64,000 nucleotides of DNA, taken from positions 1 through 64,000 of the forward strand of contig NZ_JAAIVB010000073.1 in assembly GCF_010974945.1 (NCBI RefSeq), written 5' to 3'. Shown one piece after another: positions 9,139-17,623 of the stretch. The position numbers and the translations under genes are program-made. The stretch's first letter is position 1, and the number at the start of each line of letters is the position of its first letter. The DNA is from Noviherbaspirillum galbum (GTDB lineage: Bacteria; Pseudomonadota; Gammaproteobacteria; Burkholderiales; Burkholderiaceae_D). Under the pieces are notes generated by a model. The model was not told where the DNA came from, did no database searches, and was given only the letters and a program-made list of their open reading frames with translations.

Positions 9139-10014
9139 ATGGACCTCACCCAGATAAAAGCTTTCGTCACCGTCGCGCGGGAAGGCAATCTCACCCGCGC
9201 GGCGGACAAGCTCCACCTTACGCAGCCCGCCGTCAGCCTGCAGATCAAGTCGCTGCAATCCGAACTCAAGCTGCAGCTGTTCACCCGGACGCCCGCAGGC
9301 ATGAGTTTGACAAACGACGGCACCAAGTTGCTCCCCTTCGCCGAACGCGTGATGGAGAGCATGGCCGAATTCCGGCAGGGCGCGCAGTCGCTGCATTCCA
9401 CCCTGTCGGGCGCGCTCTCCATCGGCACCATCCTCGACCCGGAATTCATCCGGCTCGGTCCCTTCCTCAAGCGCCTCGTGGAAACCTATCCCCAGCTCAC
9501 CACCCAGCTGCAGCACGGCATGTCGGGCTGGGTTCTGCAGCAGGTCAAGGCGGGCGCATTGGACATGGGATTCTTCCTCGGCACGCCGGGCAAGGAATGC
9601 CATTACCAGACCCTGACCACGTTCAACTATTCGGTCGTCGCGCCGCAAGGCTGGAAAAGCCGGGTTGCCGGCAAGGATTGGGTTGCCCTGTCCCGCCTGC
9701 CCTGGATCTGGACGCCGCCGGAATCGGCGCATCACCGCCTGCTGACCAAGGTGTTCGCCCAGGCCAAGGTCACGCCGAATACCGTGGCGATGGTCGACCA
9801 GGAACCGTCCATGCTCGACCTGGTGAAGTCCGGCGTCGGCCTGTCGCTCGTCCGGGAATCGATTGCCCTGCGCGAGGCCCATATCCACGGCCTGGTCATT
9901 GCCGACGCGGTCAGCATCACGACCGACCTCAGCTTCATCGCCCTGGCCAAGCGCCGGCACGAGCCCACGATCGCCGCGGTGTTCGACCTCCTGCATGCCT
10001 TGTGGGCCCGCTGA
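9139..10014 (+). CDS. LysR-family transcriptional regulator (putative mmsA regulator)
   Basis: A 291-residue LysR protein. The N-terminal winged helix-turn-helix is clear (LTRAADKLHLTQPAVSLQIKSL, about residues 18-40), followed by the linker and a periplasmic-binding-like effector domain starting near residue 90 (GALSIGTILDPEFIRLGPFL). It is divergent from mmsA with 108 bases between the starts, so control of mmsA plus autoregulation is the simplest reading. The inducer is unknown; a valine or inositol breakdown product is a guess. No ribosome-binding site is visible before the ATG, in keeping with the possible leaderless start. Confidence 0.92.
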   Translation: MDLTQIKAFVTVAREGNLTRAADKLHLTQPAVSLQIKSLQSELKLQLFTRTPAGMSLTNDGTKLLPFAERVMESMAEFRQGAQSLHSTLSGALSIGTILDPEFIRLGPFLKRLVETYPQLTTQLQHGMSGWVLQQVKAGALDMGFFLGTPGKECHYQTLTTFNYSVVAPQGWKSRVAGKDWVALSRLPWIWTPPESAHHRLLTKVFAQAKVTPNTVAMVDQEPSMLDLVKSGVGLSLVRESIALREAHIHGLVIADAVSITTDLSFIALAKRRHEPTIAAVFDLLHALWAR

Positions 10015-10076
10015 CCCGTCTGGAACCCCGGAATCCCCTGCCCTTGCCGGGCGGCCGGTGGCGGTTTCGCGCATTC

Positions 10077-10288
10077 TGTGGATAACCTGGCGGTTTACCG
10101 GAGGAGCTTTTGGGGACAAGTGTGGACTTATCCAGGACCGGTTTTTTTGTCCACGATCCGTCCTTCGCCCATACAGCGTTTATCCAGCGACTTTTGGAGG
10201 AAGGAAGTTCTTGATTTCGTTTCGGTTTACCGAGTTATCCACAAAAAGCGCCGCAGTTAACAACTACTACCAATCGTAAACATCAACA
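10077..10288 (+). other. Origin-like element B (inverted copy of element A)
   Basis: Fills most of the 356-base gene-free gap 10015-10370. DnaA boxes: TGTGGATAA at 10077-10085 and TTATCCACA at 10235-10243, again exactly 167 bases end to end. Near-boxes TTATCCAGG (10128-10136), TTGTCCACG (10147-10155) and TTATCCAGC (10180-10188) lie between. After the right-hand box come a GC-rich spacer, GTTAAC (10256-10261), the trio-like CTACTAC (10264-10270) and AT-rich DNA: the order described for a bacterial basal origin unwinding system. The reverse complement of 10256-10288 matches 7293-7325 at 31 of 33 positions. No dnaA, rep or par gene is near. Confidence 0.6.
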
Positions 10289-10370
10289 ACAAGATAAAAA
10301 AGCGAACAACCTTCCTCGCGCAAGCACCGGCCAGCATTCACAACCATCCACCAGAAAAACCATTGCCACC

Positions 10371-11144
10371 ATGTCCAACCAACCCATCCGTCTAGGTATC
10401 ATCAGTGCCCTGCAGCAGGAACAGAACGGTCTCGTCGATTTCATGGAACATCCGCAAGCCAGTACCCGGGGAATGCGCAACTATGTCGGCGGAACGCTTT
10501 GGGGAATCGATGCCGTGTGCGTGCTGTCGCGGGTAGGCAAGGTCGCCGCGGCCGCCACCGCCGCCACCCTGATCGAGCGCTTCGGCGTTACCCACGTCCT
10601 GTTCACCGGCGTGGCCGGGGGTGTTGGCGAAGAAGTCCGCGTCGGCGACGTGGTGGTCGCCGATGACCTGGTGCAACATGACATGGATGCGCGGCCGCTC
10701 TTTCCGGTCTTCGAAATCCCGCTCACCGGGCAAAGCAGGCTGCCGTCGGACCGGCACCTGACGCAGACCGTCGCCCGCGCCGCGCGCCGTTTCCTGCATG
10801 AAGAGTTGCATGAGGTCGTGACGGAAGACGACCGCCACCTGTTCCGCCTCCAGGAACCGCGGCTGCACCTCGGCCTGGTGGCGAGCGGCGACGAGTTCAT
10901 ACACAGCCGCGACAGGCTGGGCGATTTGCGCACGGTGTTGCCGGAAGTGCTGGCGGTGGAAATGGAGGGCGCGGCGGTGGCGCAGGTATGTTTCGAGTTC
11001 GGCCTGCCGTTTGCCATCATCAGGACGATTTCCGACGGCGCGAACGAGGCGGCACCGATCGACTTCCTGCAGTTCATCGACAGGGTGGCTTCACGCTATG
11101 CCGTCGGCATCGTGAAGCAGGTATGTGAGATGCTTAAAAATTAA
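10371..11144 (+). CDS. mtnN: 5'-methylthioadenosine / S-adenosylhomocysteine nucleosidase
   Basis: A 257-residue nucleosidase of the PNP/UDP family. The start LGIISALQQE and the glycine-rich FTGVAGGVG fit the family; the substrate-binding core VEMEGAAVAQV and the catalytic aspartate in RTISDGAN are present. It removes adenine from MTA and SAH, recycling methionine and clearing methyltransferase products; members also feed autoinducer-2 synthesis when luxS exists. It is longer than E. coli Pfs (about 232 residues), the extra length being in the middle (FLHEELHEVVTEDDRHLF). It is monocistronic; its end overlaps a small convergent gene by 11 bases. Confidence 0.92.
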   Translation: MSNQPIRLGIISALQQEQNGLVDFMEHPQASTRGMRNYVGGTLWGIDAVCVLSRVGKVAAAATAATLIERFGVTHVLFTGVAGGVGEEVRVGDVVVADDLVQHDMDARPLFPVFEIPLTGQSRLPSDRHLTQTVARAARRFLHEELHEVVTEDDRHLFRLQEPRLHLGLVASGDEFIHSRDRLGDLRTVLPEVLAVEMEGAAVAQVCFEFGLPFAIIRTISDGANEAAPIDFLQFIDRVASRYAVGIVKQVCEMLKN

Positions 11145-11147
11145 GCA
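11131..11147. repeat. 17-base perfect palindrome at convergent gene ends
   Basis: TGCTTAA (11131-11137), AAA, TTAAGCA (11141-11147). It spans the stop codons of mtnN (plus) and the small minus-strand gene. Short and AT-rich, so a weak terminator at best. Confidence 0.45.
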
Positions 11148-11337
11148 AAGGAAGGTGGCGGCTATCCTTGGCGACGAGCAGGCCCTGGCCGGTGCGGAAG
11201 ATCTTTGCCTTGCCTTGTTCCCATTTCACGTCGACGAAGACTTCGTTGGCCTTCTTCAGGATCGCCTTCAGCTGACTATGGCCGTAGATGATCCGGTAAC
11301 CGTTTCTTTCCTTGATCAGGACTATTTCCCCATCCAT
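11134..11337 (-). CDS. Small uncharacterised protein (67 aa)
   Basis: A 67-residue basic protein, MDGEIVLIKERNGYRIIYGH at the start, rich in short beta-strand-like alternations (VFVDVKWEQGKAKIF). Family not recognised. Codon use is strongly GC-third like the neighbours, which supports a real gene even though no good ribosome-binding site is seen before the ATG at 11335-11337. It overlaps the mtnN 3' end by 11 bases, convergently. The 146 bases upstream are AT-richer than the surroundings and include TATAAA on the minus strand (around 11400) as a possible minus-10. Confidence 0.55.
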   Translation of the reverse strand: MDGEIVLIKERNGYRIIYGHSQLKAILKKANEVFVDVKWEQGKAKIFRTGQGLLVAKDSRHLPLLNF

Positions 11338-11483
11338 ATGCGTGTGTCTTTAACATTGGAGAGACTAACTTAACGCAAATCGGGTAGGCGGACATACCAT
11401 ATTTATAGGAAATTTCCGACACGCGAGCCGCTATTTGTTCTATCGCAAAAACGTACACCACTGTTAGTAAAAAAACGGACCGC

Positions 11484-13664
11484 TTATTTGCCGCTGCTGC
11501 GTTCCTGGCCGCGCGACGCGGTAGCCTGGGCCTTGGCTTTCGAGCGCTGCGGCGCGTGCTTCTGGGCGCTGGCGGTGCGGATCATGGTGCCGCATTCGCT
11601 CTTGTCGCCAGGGCCTCCATGCACCAGCGCCAGCAAGCCGGCGGCAAGCGGACCGAGGCTGGAGGCCGGCGCGGACGGCGCCTCCCCTTCCGGCCGGCCA
11701 TCGAGGGCATCGTCATTGAATTCGACCTTCGGCTCCGCGAACGGTCCGGTCACGCGCAGCGGCGACGAGAAGGAGATGAGGCGCATGCCCTTGGAATCGG
11801 GACGCAGTTCGAGCGAGATGCGTTCCTGCGCGAGATCGATGTCGCCGCCGATGTAGATGGCCGCTTCGTCGGTATCCACGATCGCCGTCCTCGGCCGCAT
11901 CACGCCTTGCTCGACGACGAAGTCGCCCGCCGCGCACTGGAGCCTGACCTGGCTATCCCCGAAGAGATGCGTCGCCACCAGGCTGCTGACGTTCATGCCG
12001 ATCTTTTCCAGCAACGAGCGGCTGACCGCGCTCCGGTCGATGATGGTCTTGATTTCGCCGTCCGAGGAGGCCAGCAGCGCGGCGATGGAATTGCCGCTCG
12101 CAGCGAGGCTGGCTTCGCTGTTGATTTCGCCCTGGCTGGACTGCAGTTCCGGCACGTTGGAAAACAGTTGCTTGAGTTTCAGGTGGTGCGCGCTCATGCT
12201 GAATTCCGCCTTCACCGGCTGGCTGTTGCCGTCGAGCTTCAGGGTCGAGGTGAGCGTGCCGCCGGCAATGCCGAATTTCAGCGGCGCCAGTCCCAGGATG
12301 CCGTCCTGCAGCTGGATGCGCGTCACGAGGTTGCTGACCGGAAGCTGCTTCCCCTGCACGATCTTGCGGCCGGTGAACTGCACGTCGGCGTCGATGCTGC
12401 GCCAGCGTTCCGCGCGGAAGTCCTCGATGGGCAGGATGCGCTTCTCCGGCTGCACGACCTTGGCGCCGCGCCTGGTCTTGCTTTCCTGCGAGTCGGCGCC
12501 GATCAAAGGCGCCAGGTCGCGCAGGTTGAGGAATTCCGAGGATATCGTTCCCTCGAGCCGCGGACGGGCGAGCGCGGCGCCCTTATCGCCCTTGGCGCCG
12601 TTGCTTGCCGCAGGCTGTCGCGTGGTCCGGTAGGTCAGCGTTCCGGACAGGTCGCTGTCGCCCATGCGGCCGCGGAAATTGTCGTAGATCCATGCCCCGC
12701 CCTGGTCTTCCGGCGCGCCGCGCAGGTGGCCTTCCGTCCAGAATGGCTTCGTCTCCGGCAGTGCCATCTGCAGCAGCGGGTAGAGATGCGCCATGCTCGG
12801 CCCGGCAACCTTCAGGTGCAGGTCGACCTGTCCCGGCCGCGTCACGCCGGACAGCATGCCGCGTGCATTGATCGTGGTGTCGCCTATGCGCAGGTTGGCC
12901 TCTACCGGATAGACGGCGCGTTTCCGGCGCAACGCCATGATCGCTCCCGCCCTGCCCTCGCCGCTGACCGCCTCGCCGCGCAGGCTGCCTTGCACCTTCC
13001 AGCTCAGCCGGTAATCGCGGCCCCGCATCTCCCGCATCTCCCGCATTTCCCCGGCATCGGCCTGCGGACTGTCGATGTCGATCCGGATGTCGGCATCGCG
13101 CACGGCATCCAGCAGCTGCACGTTGCCCTTGCTCAGCGCCAGCTGGTGCAGGTCCAGCTTCCAGCCGCTGGCGGCATCGTCGCCGACGGTCCAGTTGTTG
13201 CTGCCGTCCTGGCGCCGTTCCAGCGACAGGATGGGCGAGTCCATCACCAGCAGCGGGATGGAAATCGTGCGGTCGAGCAAGGCCAGGGGATTCAGGGAAA
13301 AAGTCACTTCGCGGACGTGTGCCATGACCGGCCTGCCGGCCCAGTCCGGACCGTCCGGATTGCCGAGCACCACGTCTTCCGCCCGCAGGCGCGGCCAGGG
13401 GATCCAGCTGCGCCATCCCAGTTCCGCGTTGTCGGGCAGTTGCCAGGTCAAGGCGAGATCGCCGCGGATGTCGAATTCGCGTTGCAAGGCGAGCGCCACG
13501 CGCTGGGTGATCCAGGGCTTGGCGCGGTTCCAGTCGATGCGGGGCAAGGCGAATGCCGCCAGCGCGGGCAGCAGCACGAAAAACAGCAGCAGCGCGCCGA
13601 GGATGACGGCGCGCGCCGAAGGAAGGGAGGGTGCTCGAGGCATGCAGGTCAGACTGGACTGCAT
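11484..13664 (-). CDS. AsmA-family protein
   Basis: A 726-residue protein with one N-terminal membrane anchor (about residues 18-42, hydrophobic) followed by a large periplasmic beta-rich region. The N-terminal pattern (FALPRIDWNRAKPWITQRV) and the C-terminal AsmA-like block (IDRSAVSRSLLEKIGMNV ... VDTDEAAIYIGGDIDL) are typical of AsmA/YhjG relatives, thought to move or arrange phospholipid between the membranes. Internal low-complexity MREMREMRG occurs near residue 210. The start is uncertain: a second in-frame ATG lies at 13641-13643. It is monocistronic; putA is 79 bases upstream on the same strand. Confidence 0.85.
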   Translation of the reverse strand: MQSSLTCMPRAPSLPSARAVILGALLLFFVLLPALAAFALPRIDWNRAKPWITQRVALALQREFDIRGDLALTWQLPDNAELGWRSWIPWPRLRAEDVVLGNPDGPDWAGRPVMAHVREVTFSLNPLALLDRTISIPLLVMDSPILSLERRQDGSNNWTVGDDAASGWKLDLHQLALSKGNVQLLDAVRDADIRIDIDSPQADAGEMREMREMRGRDYRLSWKVQGSLRGEAVSGEGRAGAIMALRRKRAVYPVEANLRIGDTTINARGMLSGVTRPGQVDLHLKVAGPSMAHLYPLLQMALPETKPFWTEGHLRGAPEDQGGAWIYDNFRGRMGDSDLSGTLTYRTTRQPAASNGAKGDKGAALARPRLEGTISSEFLNLRDLAPLIGADSQESKTRRGAKVVQPEKRILPIEDFRAERWRSIDADVQFTGRKIVQGKQLPVSNLVTRIQLQDGILGLAPLKFGIAGGTLTSTLKLDGNSQPVKAEFSMSAHHLKLKQLFSNVPELQSSQGEINSEASLAASGNSIAALLASSDGEIKTIIDRSAVSRSLLEKIGMNVSSLVATHLFGDSQVRLQCAAGDFVVEQGVMRPRTAIVDTDEAAIYIGGDIDLAQERISLELRPDSKGMRLISFSSPLRVTGPFAEPKVEFNDDALDGRPEGEAPSAPASSLGPLAAGLLALVHGGPGDKSECGTMIRTASAQKHAPQRSKAKAQATASRGQERSSGK

Positions 13665-13742
13665 GCCCCGAGTTCAGCGGTCGGGCGCCCGGCAAGACCC
13701 GGCTTGATGCCAGATCAAGGGGCCGGTTTTTACGCGCAATCT

Positions 13743-16700
13743 TTACGCGTCAAGGGTCATCAGGCTCGCGTTGCCGCCGGCCGCCGTGGTGTTGACGCAC
13801 AGCGCGCGCTCGGCCACCAGCCGCCACAACGCGATGGCTTCCTGCTCGTGGGTTTCCACCAGCGGCACCAGCGCGCCATCCCGGCCGGCAAGCGCCGGCG
13901 CGAGCGCGCCCGCCAGCGACTGGTCGACAAGCGCGATGTGCAGGTCCGCGCCGTCGCTCGCGCCGGCCACGCCGATGCGCCCGCGGACCGCTCGCGGCAG
14001 GCCTTCCGGCAGCAAGGACTGGGTGTCGGGCGACACCACCGGGAAATTGCCGGTGGCAAATACCGCAGCCAGCTGGTTCAGCAGGGATTCGGTCGATGCG
14101 GCCGCGCACCACACGCGTCCGCGCGGCGCGAAGGACAAGGTGTTGCGTTCGCCGGTCGGGCCGGGCAGCACCAGCGTGGTGTCCAGGAGGGTGGCCCGCA
14201 GGTAATCCTTGCCCAGCGCCGCGACCCGGGCGTGGCCATGGCTTTCCGCCCAGCCGAGGTAGGCATCGAGCAGCGCCGCGCCATCGCCTTGCGCGCTGCG
14301 GGCGTGGATGGTGTGCGCGCCGCGCGCCACCGCCGCCTTGCGCTGCAGCCGCTTCAGGTACAGCGGCCCGCCGGCCTTGGGTCCGGTTCCAGACTTGCCT
14401 TCGCCGCCGAAGGGTTGCACGCCGACCACCGCCCCCACGATGTTGCGGTTGACGTAGATATTGCCGACATGGGCGCGAGACGTGATGAAGTCGATGGTTT
14501 CATCGATGCGCGAATGAATGCCCAGCGTCAGGCCGTATCCGGTCGCATTGATCGCATCGATGAGCTGCGGCAATTCGTCGCGCCGGTAGCGCAGCACGTG
14601 CAGCACCGGTCCGAACACTTCGCGCTTCAGGTCCGACAGCGACTGGATCTCGATGACCGTCGGGGGAACGAAGGTGCCGTCCGCGCATTCCGGCGGCAAG
14701 GCGAGCTGGAAGAAGTCCCTGGCCTTGCCGCGCATGCGGTCGATGTGCGCCAGCAGTCCCTGCTGCGCTTCGGCGTCGATCACCGGGCCGATGTCGATGG
14801 CGAGGCGGTCGGGCCTGCCCAGCCTGAGTTCATGCATCGCGCCCTTGAGCATGGTCAGGGTGCGGTCGGCGATGTCTGCCTGCAGGCAAAGCACGCGCAG
14901 CGCCGAGCAGCGCTGGCCGGCGCTGTCGAAGGCGGAACTGATGACGTCCTGCACCACCTGCTCGGGCAGCGCGCTGGAATCGACGATCATCGCATTCTGG
15001 CCGCCGGTCTCCGCCACCAGCGCAATGTCCTGCCCTTCCTCGGCGGCGCGGCGCGCCAGCGTGCGGTTGATCAGCTGCGCCACTTCCGTCGACCCGGTGA
15101 AGATCACGCCGCGCACGCGCGCGTCGCCGGTCAGCGTCGCGCCCACGGTTTCGCCGCGTCCCGGCAGGAATTGCAGCGCGGCGCGCGGGATGCCTGCCTC
15201 GTGCAGCATGGAAACGGCGCGGTGGGCGATCAGCGGCGTCTGTTCCGCCGGCTTGGCCAGCACCACGTTGCCGGCCGCCAGCGCGGCGCTCACTTCGCCG
15301 ACGAAGATCGCCAGCGGGAAGTTCCAGGGACTGATGCAGACCACCGGGCCGAGCGCCGGCGCGGCGGGTTCGCTGCTTGCCTGGGCGGCGTAGTAGCGCA
15401 GGAAATCGACGGCCTCGCGCACCTCGGCGATGGCATTCGGCAGCGACTTGCCCGCCTCGCGGATCGCCAGCGCCATGAGTTCGGCCAGCTTGGTTTCCAT
15501 CAGGTCGGCGGCACGGCGCAGGGCATCGGCCCGCGTGGCTGGCGGCGTCGCTTCCCATGCCGGCGCGGCCGCTTCCGCGATCGCCAGCGCCTGCCGCACC
15601 GTGTCTTCGTCGGCTTCCACCACGTGGCCCACGATATCGGCGTGATCGGCGGGATTGCGCACCGGCTGCGCGGCCGCATTGCCAACCGCGGCAACCGACG
15701 CAACCGCGGCAACACCGGCTTTTTCGCCGAGCAGCGGCGCGGCCTGCCACTGGCCGGCGCCCTGCGCGCGGAAGGCGTCGTCGAGTTCGCGCAGCCTGTC
15801 TTCGTTGCTCAGGTCGATGCCGGCGGAGTTCCGGCGCTCGCTGCCATAGAGGTCGAGCGGCAGCGGGATGTTCGGATGCGGACTGCCGCCCAGCTTGGCG
15901 GAAACTTCCAGCGGGTCGGCGATCAGCGCATCGATCGGGACGTTCTCGTCGACGATCTGGTTGACGAAGGAAGAATTCGCGCCGTTCTCCAGCAGGCGGC
16001 GCACCAGGTAGGCCAGCAGGGTTTCATGCGAACCGACGGGCGCATAGATGCGGCAGGGCTTGTCCAGCTTGTCGGCGCCCACCACCTGGTCGTACAGGGT
16101 TTCGCCCATGCCGTGCAGGCACTGGAACTCGTAGGCTTCCACGCCCTTCTCCTTCGCCCATGTGTAGATCGACGACAGGGTATGGGCATTGTGCGTGGCG
16201 AACTGCGGATAGATGCAATCGGTGCTGGCCAGCAGCCGCTGCGCGCAGACCAGGTAGGACAGGTCGGTATGCACCTTGCGGGTGTAGACCGGGAAGCCGG
16301 GCATGCCGTCCACCTGGGCGCGCTTGATTTCCGCATCCCAGTAGGCGCCCTTCACCAGCCGCACCATGAACTTGCGGCCGCTGCGGCGCGCGAGGTCGAC
16401 GAGGTAGTCGATAGCGAAGGGGCAGCGCTTCTGGTAGGCCTGCACCACGAAGCCGATGCCGTCGAATCCGGCGAGTTGCGGGTCGAAGGCCAGCGCTTCC
16501 ATCAGGTCCAGCGACAATTCCAGCCGGTCGGCTTCCTCGGCGTCGATGTTCAGGCCGATGCCATATTCCTTCGCCAGCAGCAGCAGGCGCTGCAGGCGCG
16601 GCAGCAGTTCGGACATGACGCGTGCGTGCTGCGCGCGCGAGTAGCGCGGATGCAATGCCGACAGCTTCACCGAAATGCCCGGGCCATCCTTGATGCCGCG

Positions 16701-17495
16701 GCCATTCGAGGCGTGGCCGATGGCATGGATCGCCTGTTCATAGGCGGCGTAGTACTTCGCGGCGTCGTCTTCGGTCAGGGCGGCTTCGCCGAGCATGTCG
16801 TAGGAGTAGCGGTAGCCGCGCTTTTCATTGTCGCGGCTGTTGGCAAGGGCTTCCTCGATGGTCTGGCCGGTGACGAACTGGTTGCCCAGCATGCGCATCG
16901 CCAGGTCCACGCCCTTGCGGATCAGCGGCTCGCCGCCGCGGGCGATGAGCTTGGTCAGTGCCGAGCCCAGTCCCTGCTCGCTGTTGGTGGAGACCAGCTT
17001 GCCGGTGATCAGCAGGCCCCAGGTGGCGGCGTTCACGAACAGCGAAGGCGATTCGCCGAGATGCTTGCGCCAGTCTCCTTTGCTGATCTTGTCGGCGATG
17101 AGGCGGTCGGCGGTCTGGTGATCGGGAATGCGCAGCAAGGCTTCCGCGAGGCACATCAGCGCCACGCCTTCTTCGGAAGACAGCGAAAATTCGTGCATCA
17201 GCGCGTCCACGCCGGAGGCGCGGGTCCGCTTCTCGCGCACCGCCTGCACCAGCTTGCGCGCCATGGCCTGGATGCGCTCGCCCGCGGCGGGAGTCGTGGA
17301 GGCCTGGCCGAGAAGCCAGCGCACCGCTTCGCCTTCCTCGCGCCGGTAAGCCGCGGTAATGGCGGCGCGCAGGGGCGTTGCCTCGTGCCGGACGTCGGCA
17401 TGGAAGGCGCTGAATGGCTGGCTGGAGGAGCGTGGTTGAGAAGAGGGTGACTGTGCCTTGGGCAGGTCCCTGGAAGCGATTTGCATGGGTGTCAT
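13743..17495 (-). CDS. putA: Bifunctional proline dehydrogenase / L-glutamate gamma-semialdehyde dehydrogenase PutA
   Basis: A 1250-residue bifunctional enzyme oxidising proline to glutamate at the inner membrane. The FAD proline dehydrogenase barrel covers about residues 190-510 (SVKLSALHPRY, NIDAEEADRLELSLD, RLVKGAYWDAEIKRAQ). The aldehyde dehydrogenase domain covers about 590-1070, with nucleophile C863 in AGQRCSALR. A C-terminal extension follows. The N-terminus lacks the ribbon-helix-helix DNA-binding domain of E. coli PutA, so this protein is not expected to repress its own gene; the divergent Lrp-type gene is the likely regulator. Start at 17493-17495; MQIASRD, 3 residues on, is an alternative. 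Confidence 0.97.
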   Translation of the reverse strand: MTPMQIASRDLPKAQSPSSQPRSSSQPFSAFHADVRHEATPLRAAITAAYRREEGEAVRWLLGQASTTPAAGERIQAMARKLVQAVREKRTRASGVDALMHEFSLSSEEGVALMCLAEALLRIPDHQTADRLIADKISKGDWRKHLGESPSLFVNAATWGLLITGKLVSTNSEQGLGSALTKLIARGGEPLIRKGVDLAMRMLGNQFVTGQTIEEALANSRDNEKRGYRYSYDMLGEAALTEDDAAKYYAAYEQAIHAIGHASNGRGIKDGPGISVKLSALHPRYSRAQHARVMSELLPRLQRLLLLAKEYGIGLNIDAEEADRLELSLDLMEALAFDPQLAGFDGIGFVVQAYQKRCPFAIDYLVDLARRSGRKFMVRLVKGAYWDAEIKRAQVDGMPGFPVYTRKVHTDLSYLVCAQRLLASTDCIYPQFATHNAHTLSSIYTWAKEKGVEAYEFQCLHGMGETLYDQVVGADKLDKPCRIYAPVGSHETLLAYLVRRLLENGANSSFVNQIVDENVPIDALIADPLEVSAKLGGSPHPNIPLPLDLYGSERRNSAGIDLSNEDRLRELDDAFRAQGAGQWQAAPLLGEKAGVAAVASVAAVGNAAAQPVRNPADHADIVGHVVEADEDTVRQALAIAEAAAPAWEATPPATRADALRRAADLMETKLAELMALAIREAGKSLPNAIAEVREAVDFLRYYAAQASSEPAAPALGPVVCISPWNFPLAIFVGEVSAALAAGNVVLAKPAEQTPLIAHRAVSMLHEAGIPRAALQFLPGRGETVGATLTGDARVRGVIFTGSTEVAQLINRTLARRAAEEGQDIALVAETGGQNAMIVDSSALPEQVVQDVISSAFDSAGQRCSALRVLCLQADIADRTLTMLKGAMHELRLGRPDRLAIDIGPVIDAEAQQGLLAHIDRMRGKARDFFQLALPPECADGTFVPPTVIEIQSLSDLKREVFGPVLHVLRYRRDELPQLIDAINATGYGLTLGIHSRIDETIDFITSRAHVGNIYVNRNIVGAVVGVQPFGGEGKSGTGPKAGGPLYLKRLQRKAAVARGAHTIHARSAQGDGAALLDAYLGWAESHGHARVAALGKDYLRATLLDTTLVLPGPTGERNTLSFAPRGRVWCAAASTESLLNQLAAVFATGNFPVVSPDTQSLLPEGLPRAVRGRIGVAGASDGADLHIALVDQSLAGALAPALAGRDGALVPLVETHEQEAIALWRLVAERALCVNTTAAGGNASLMTLDA

Positions 17496-17623
17496 CGGAT
17501 CGAAAAAATGATGTTCCGATTGTATTGAGGTTCGCTATGGATTTATTCTGGAAATAACCCTCGCTATCGAAATTTTCTATTTTGTGGGACAATCGCGCCG
17601 AAGAAAATTTTAGAGTCATCATC
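17496..17623. promoter_or_regulatory. putA / Lrp-type regulator divergent promoter region
   Basis: AT-rich 128 bases between divergent starts, in contrast to the GC-rich flanks, as expected for a promoter pair with an Lrp/AsnC target. I cannot fix minus-35/minus-10 boxes or a clear operator by eye. Confidence 0.5.

Noticed and set aside
7293-10288. Composite transposon or MITE bounded by inverted repeats
   Set aside because: No transposase, no target-site duplication next to the outer ends, and the repeats carry DnaA boxes at exact spacing; origin-type elements explain them better.
7240-10370. The main chromosomal origin itself
   Set aside because: None of dnaA, dnaN, gyrB, rpmH or parAB is present nearby, and the module occurs twice in opposite orientation; called origin-like only.
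13704-13718. FNR-like sequence TTGAT-GCCAG-ATCAA
   Set aside because: The spacer is 5 bases instead of 4 and it lies between two minus-strand genes inside the hairpin above.
13699-13731. Hairpin with T-run (CCGGCTTGAT / ATCAAG...CCGG then TTTTT) between AsmA and putA genes
   Set aside because: It has a 3-base bulge and is oriented to stop plus-strand transcription, while both neighbouring genes run on the minus strand; not called as a terminator.
11556-17450. A very long open frame (about 1960 codons) on the plus strand opposite the AsmA and putA genes
   Set aside because: It is antisense to two well-recognised proteins, its product is His/Arg/Gln/Gly-rich without any known motif, and such frames are expected opposite GC-third-rich genes. 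The same holds for long antisense frames at 4474-7314, 51954-55022 and 59442-63140.
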